A stretch of DNA of 9,447 bases from Actinomycetes bacterium (GTDB lineage Bacteria > Actinomycetota > Acidimicrobiia > Spongiisociales > UBA5794). The notes under the pieces were generated by a model. That model made no database searches, had not been told where the DNA came from, and saw only the letters and a list, made by a program, of their open reading frames with translations. Each line of letters opens with the position of its first letter. Position 1 is the stretch's first letter. The DNA lies in the NCBI GenBank assembly GCA_023336765.1, contig JAMBLL010000244.1:1-9447 (forward strand). The letters run 5' to 3'. This document shows positions 7,051 to 9,447 of this stretch, one piece after another. The translations under genes and the position numbers were made by a program.

Positions 7051-7283
7051 TGAAGAGCCATGGTTTCGATCCACTGTCATTCGTGTTCGGTTTGATACTC
7101 CTGCTTATTGCAGGTGCCGGAGCATGGAACGAGAGTTTCCGATGGGACATAGGGGCCTGGGTGCTTCCCGCTGCCGTTCTCTTCCTCGGCCTGGCCCTCC
7201 TCGTGTCCACACTGCGTTCTGGCTCCAAGAGGTCTGGCGTCGAAACGCCAGAGGCGCCGTCCGAGGCTCCGACAGAGTCCTGA
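7050..7283 (+). CDS. Small two-TM membrane protein coupled to the PspC/LiaF-like gene
   Basis: This 77-residue protein is not assigned to a family I can name. Two hydrophobic helices (about 9-26 and 34-55) are separated by a short loop NESFRWDIG, with a hydrophilic, Pro/Glu/Ser-rich tail (about 58-77). The ATG at 7050 overlaps the preceding TGA by one base, so translational coupling is likely and the protein probably acts with the PspC/LiaF-like product in the membrane, possibly like small LiaI-type partners. That role is inference from context and topology only. Confidence 0.8.
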   Translation: MKSHGFDPLSFVFGLILLLIAGAGAWNESFRWDIGAWVLPAAVLFLGLALLVSTLRSGSKRSGVETPEAPSEAPTES

Positions 7284-7309
7284 GCGATCCGCGAGTGCGG
7301 CTCAGTCGT

Positions 7310-7351
7310 TCGATCACTATAATTCATCAAGCGATGAATTATAGTGATCGA
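7310..7351. repeat. Perfect 19-bp inverted repeat with 4-nt centre, candidate TetR operator and promoter
   Basis: TCGATCACTATAATTCATC (7310-7328) and its exact complement (7333-7351) flank AAGC. The arms are AT-rich within GC-rich DNA. They contain TATAAT on the plus strand (7318-7323) and, by symmetry, on the minus strand (7338-7343). It lies 21 bp before the start of a gene pair that ends in a TetR-family regulator, the classic place for an autoregulatory operator. No U-run follows on the plus strand (next bases GCACTTTGAAAGG), so a terminator is less likely, but an RNA hairpin in the 5' leader or a bidirectional 3' hairpin for the gene ending at 7283 cannot be excluded. Confidence 0.6.
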
Positions 7352-7372
7352 GCACTTTGAAAGGACTGGCGC

Positions 7373-7642
7373 ATGACTAAGTGGGCACAACTGACGAGGA
7401 AGCGGCATCGGTGGATAGCGATTCCGATGTTGATCATGGTTCCGCTGTCGGCAGTGCTGCGGTTGTCAGGCAACGCAAACGTGGTGAAAGACTTTCCAGC
7501 GATCGATGCCGTTCAGTCGATCCTTATTCTTCTCCTCGCGTTGACCGGTGGGTACCTCTACCTCTTCCGACTCGTCAACAAGAAGAAGCGACAGCGTCGT
7601 ACCGGCACGGTCGCGAGCCAGTCGCCGACCAGTTCGCAGTGA
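7373..7642 (+). CDS. Small two-TM membrane protein, unknown function
   Basis: This 89-residue protein is not recognised as a named family. It has a basic N-terminus (KRKRHRW-like), TM about 13-31 (AIPMLIMVPLSAVLRL), a short loop NANVVKDFPAID, TM about 45-66, then a strongly basic tail KKKRQRR and a Ser/Thr-rich end. By the positive-inside rule both termini should be cytoplasmic. Start ATG 7373 is supported by AAAGGA seven bases upstream. It sits 16 bp ahead of the TetR gene and just after the long inverted repeat, so the pair probably forms an operon controlled by that TetR protein. Confidence 0.75.
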   Translation: MTKWAQLTRKRHRWIAIPMLIMVPLSAVLRLSGNANVVKDFPAIDAVQSILILLLALTGGYLYLFRLVNKKKRQRRTGTVASQSPTSSQ

Positions 7643-7658
7643 AGCCCGCAACCCGCTG

Positions 7659-8240
7659 ATGAGTAGAACCGGCCGCAGGCCAGGGGACGCGACCAGGACC
7701 AGAGCCGACATTCTCGAAGCAGGTCGAGCGGCATTTGCATCCCATGGTTACGAAGGTGCGACCATGCGACGGATCGCAGGCGAGGCAGGAGTCGATTCTG
7801 CCCTGATCGCCTATCACTTCGGTACGAAGGAGCAGTTGTTCGTTGCAGCTCATCAACTACCGATAACCCCATCGGAACTCGCGCTTCTAGTCGAAGGGCC
7901 CAGAGAAGAGATGGGAGAGCGCATCGCTCGATTCTCCATGACGATGCTCGCCACGGACGAATCAACCGCGGTGTCGCTGATGCGCTCTTCTGCTTCGAAT
8001 CCCTCCGCAGCGGCGATGCTCCGCGAGTTCGTTGAGGGCACCTTGGTTGAGCCGATTGCAGAGCAGATCGGTGGCCCGGATTCGCGGGAACGTGTTGCTC
8101 TTGTGGTTGCCCAGATCCTTGGCGTGTTGTTCGCGCGACACATCGTTCGGATACCCGAACTTGCTTTGGCTTCAGTTGACGATCTTGTCGATCGGATTGC
8201 CCCGAGTCTTCAACTGTACCTGACCGAACCCTTGCCCTGA
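7659..8240 (+). CDS. TetR/AcrR-family transcriptional regulator
   Basis: This is a 193-residue DNA-binding repressor-type protein. The N-terminal TetR HTH spans about 12-62: TRADILEAGRAAFASHGYEGAT followed by MRRIAGEAGVDSALIAYHFGTKEQLF, with the family GT-K/LF motif. The C-terminal ligand-binding half (about 70-190) is helical, with REFVEGTLVEPIAEQIGG and VALVVAQILGVLFARHIVRIP, resembling C-terminal domains common in actinobacterial TetR proteins; the ligand is unknown. ATG 7659 starts at MSRTGRRPGDATRTR, the expected distance ahead of the HTH. The longer in-frame reading from 7548 overlaps the upstream gene and adds unrelated Ser/Arg-rich residues. The Shine-Dalgarno is weak, so translation may depend on the gene 16 bp upstream. 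It is convergent with the next gene, seven bases apart. Confidence 0.9.
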   Translation: MSRTGRRPGDATRTRADILEAGRAAFASHGYEGATMRRIAGEAGVDSALIAYHFGTKEQLFVAAHQLPITPSELALLVEGPREEMGERIARFSMTMLATDESTAVSLMRSSASNPSAAAMLREFVEGTLVEPIAEQIGGPDSRERVALVVAQILGVLFARHIVRIPELALASVDDLVDRIAPSLQLYLTEPLP

Positions 8241-8247
8241 GGCTCCT

Positions 8248-8727
8248 TCAGTACGCGCCGCCGAGTTTGGTGTGGTCCCACGATGCAATGGTGTTCGGTT
8301 CCACGATGACTGCCGTGTTCTTCGGAGCGAACCGGCCGAACGCTGCCTCGAGTGCCTGGTCGTCGAGATCAACGGGCACATCCCCGACCATTGGATAGCG
8401 CGCTGCGAGCCCACCGTAGATCTTGAGAACGTATTGGGGGTCTGTGACCAACCGGGCGGTCCCCCGGATCATCACACCCTGCAACTCGGCGTAGGCATCA
8501 CCTGCCTCCGCAAGCACAGAGATACGAGGGTCTCGCACCATATTGACGATCTTCTGCGACTTGGAGAACGAACGGAAGACGACCTTGCCGTCATCCATCA
8601 CGAACCACATCGGTGCGAGGTGTGGGGATCCGTCGTTGCCGAGTGTCGCGACCTGGAGGACCTTCGCCCCGGACGAGAGGAAGTTCTGGATCTCGGATTT
8701 GTTCATGGTGATGTCTTTGCGTGCCAT
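8248..8727 (-). CDS. PPOX/FDOR-B-family flavin- or F420-binding split-barrel protein
   Basis: This 159-residue cytoplasmic protein belongs to the pyridoxamine 5'-phosphate oxidase-like split barrel superfamily. Diagnostic stretches are VLQVATLGNDGSPHLAPMWFV (23-43), VVFRSFSKSQKIVNMVRDPRISVL (49-72), ELQGVMIRGTARLV (81-94) and the C-terminal SWDHTKLGGAY (149-159), an ending typical of actinobacterial F420-dependent FDOR-B enzymes. The substrate and the choice between FMN and F420 cannot be read from the sequence. The start is ATG 8727, with TAGG about eight to eleven bases upstream; ATG 8706 (MNKSEIQ) is possible. The gene is monocistronic and convergent with the TetR gene. Confidence 0.85.
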   Translation of the reverse strand: MARKDITMNKSEIQNFLSSGAKVLQVATLGNDGSPHLAPMWFVMDDGKVVFRSFSKSQKIVNMVRDPRISVLAEAGDAYAELQGVMIRGTARLVTDPQYVLKIYGGLAARYPMVGDVPVDLDDQALEAAFGRFAPKNTAVIVEPNTIASWDHTKLGGAY

Positions 8728-8747
8728 GGGTCAAACCTAGCGACTGG

Positions 8748-8777
8748 CTGTCACCTCGGGAGATCTTCGCCTACTAT
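8748..8777 (+). promoter_or_regulatory. Possible promoter of the lipoprotein gene
   Basis: CTGTCA (8748-8753) and TACTAT (8772-8777) are separated by 18 bp and resemble sigma-70-type -35 and -10 boxes (four or five of six matches each). They lie 48-77 bp upstream of the lipoprotein ATG. The match is modest and unproven. Confidence 0.3.
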
Positions 8778-8814
8778 CCCAGCTTCGGTAGGAAGGCATT
8801 GAGGTAGGGATCCT

Positions 8815-8822
8815 GGGAGGAA
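8815..8822 (+). promoter_or_regulatory. Strong ribosome binding site of the lipoprotein gene
   Basis: GGGAGGAA ends just before CC-ATG 8825. The core GGAGG is four bases from the start, slightly short, but it is the best Shine-Dalgarno on the right side of the window and fixes the start at a normal signal peptide. Confidence 0.7.
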
Positions 8823-8824
8823 CC

Positions 8825-9418
8825 ATGCGTATTCGAGTTATTGCTGTATTGATGGGGTTGGTGCTTATCGCGAGCGCTTGCTCTTCATCTGATTCTGAAG
8901 AGGCTACGGCCGATACCGGTTCGGCTACGACGGTGGCATCTGCGCCGGGGGATACCGCCGCTCCAGCGACCACAACAACGGCTGGGGACGATGGGGGAGA
9001 GACCGCTCCTCCTGCTGGCGGAAATGGAACCGCTACGGTCACCCTTGACAATGGCGAGTCCTACACGTTCTCGATCCTGTGTGGTCTCGAGACACAAGAG
9101 GTCGCCGGCGTCGAGATACTCTTCACAGCCGTCTCCTATGACGAACCGCTCGGTTTCGACGTCACCCAGTTCGGGGACGGTGGCGAAACCTTGGGGGCGA
9201 TTGATGATCTGGGAACCATCTCTATCTACGACAGCGCCACGTTCGATGATGTGTGGGGTGCGGGTTCGCTCGTCGCCCAGCTGAGCCAGAGCGAGTTCTC
9301 TCTCGATCTCAACGGTTCCACGATCACGGGCAGCGGCCTCTTCTTCACCGGCGAGGATGTTGAGAACCTGGAACTTGACAACGGCGTCCCCGGAGAACTC
9401 GTAGCCAACTGCGGCTGA
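8825..9418 (+). CDS. Secreted lipoprotein with LpqH-like layout
   Basis: This 197-residue protein is exported and probably lipid-anchored on the outer face of the membrane. The signal peptide MRIRVIAVLMGLVLIASAC has a short basic n-region, a hydrophobic core and a lipobox ASA-Cys19. A Ser/Thr/Ala/Gly-rich, acidic linker follows (20 to about 66, including TTTTAGDDGGE). A compact beta-rich domain (about 67-197) starts GTATVTLDNGESYTFSILCG (Cys86) and ends VANCG (Cys196). The two cysteines at the start and end of the domain, together with the linker, match the architecture of mycobacterial 19-kDa lipoprotein LpqH, although I see no strong residue identity. Function unknown. It appears monocistronic, with its own promoter region. 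Confidence 0.82.
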   Translation: MRIRVIAVLMGLVLIASACSSSDSEEATADTGSATTVASAPGDTAAPATTTTAGDDGGETAPPAGGNGTATVTLDNGESYTFSILCGLETQEVAGVEILFTAVSYDEPLGFDVTQFGDGGETLGAIDDLGTISIYDSATFDDVWGAGSLVAQLSQSEFSLDLNGSTITGSGLFFTGEDVENLELDNGVPGELVANCG

Positions 9419-9424
9419 CCCATT

Positions 9425-9440
9425 TGGACTTTGGCGTCCA
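9425..9440 (+). terminator. Short hairpin after the lipoprotein gene, possible terminator start
   Basis: TGGAC-TTTGGC-GTCCA forms a 5-bp stem six bases past the lipoprotein stop codon. The window ends seven bases later (GAACCGC), so no U-run can be checked. The stem is short and could be chance. Confidence 0.25.
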
Positions 9441-9447
9441 GAACCGC

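Noticed and set aside
7548..7658. Upstream start of the TetR gene at 7548
   Set aside because: It would overlap the preceding gene by about 95 bases and add Ser/Arg-rich residues ahead of a normal TetR N-terminus that begins at 7659.
8234..8250. CTGA/TCAG mini-hairpin between the convergent TetR and split-barrel genes as a terminator
   Set aside because: A four-base stem overlapping the TetR stop codon, with no T-run on either side, is too weak to support.

Overview
The window is GC-rich (roughly 58% by eye). It looks like chromosomal DNA from a high-GC Gram-positive bacterium, most likely Actinomycetota and possibly an acidimicrobial lineage. The evidence is two PspC-domain membrane proteins around a NarL-type two-component system, an FDOR-B-like flavin/F420 split-barrel enzyme, a short TetR regulator, and an LpqH-like lipoprotein with a Thr/Ala-rich linker. 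The lineage is inferred from gene content only; there is no rRNA.

Region 1 (1-3636, minus strand) is an NAD-linked, molybdenum/tungsten formate dehydrogenase operon. The catalytic alpha subunit (3636-1753) is interrupted by an in-frame TGA at 3405-3403. That codon sits exactly where E. coli FdhF has selenocysteine 140. It is followed, at the same 18-nt distance as in E. coli fdhF, by a hairpin with a GGUCU loop, which is a bacterial SECIS element. The gene is therefore one selenoprotein gene, not two ORFs or a pseudogene. Its polypeptide begins after the usual N-terminal [4Fe-4S] domain, which must come from another gene if the enzyme is canonical. Downstream and running off the left edge is a fused NuoE-NuoF diaphorase subunit. 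It has no conventional start codon at the expected place and may start at AUC.

Region 2 (3683-7283) is an envelope-stress-type signalling locus. A histidine kinase with an N-terminal PspC domain and a NarL-family response regulator overlap by ATGA on the minus strand. Divergent from them is a PspC protein with a LiaF-like C-terminal domain, coupled by TGATG to a small two-TM protein. The shared 166-bp intergenic region holds an inverted repeat and a one-turn-spaced direct repeat. The layout resembles the LiaFSR and EsrISR three-component systems. A large hairpin lies just past the regulator gene, between it and the formate dehydrogenase operon.

Region 3 (7284-8727) opens with a perfect 19-bp inverted repeat around a 4-nt centre, containing TATAAT. 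It stands in front of a small two-TM membrane protein gene and a TetR-family regulator. A convergent FDOR-B/PPOX-family gene follows.

Region 4 (8728-9447) is a secreted lipoprotein with a strong Shine-Dalgarno sequence and two cysteines placed as in mycobacterial LpqH.

I saw no tRNA, rRNA, CRISPR array, transposase or phage gene. No gene-free stretch exceeds 300 bases; the longest is the 166-bp divergent region.
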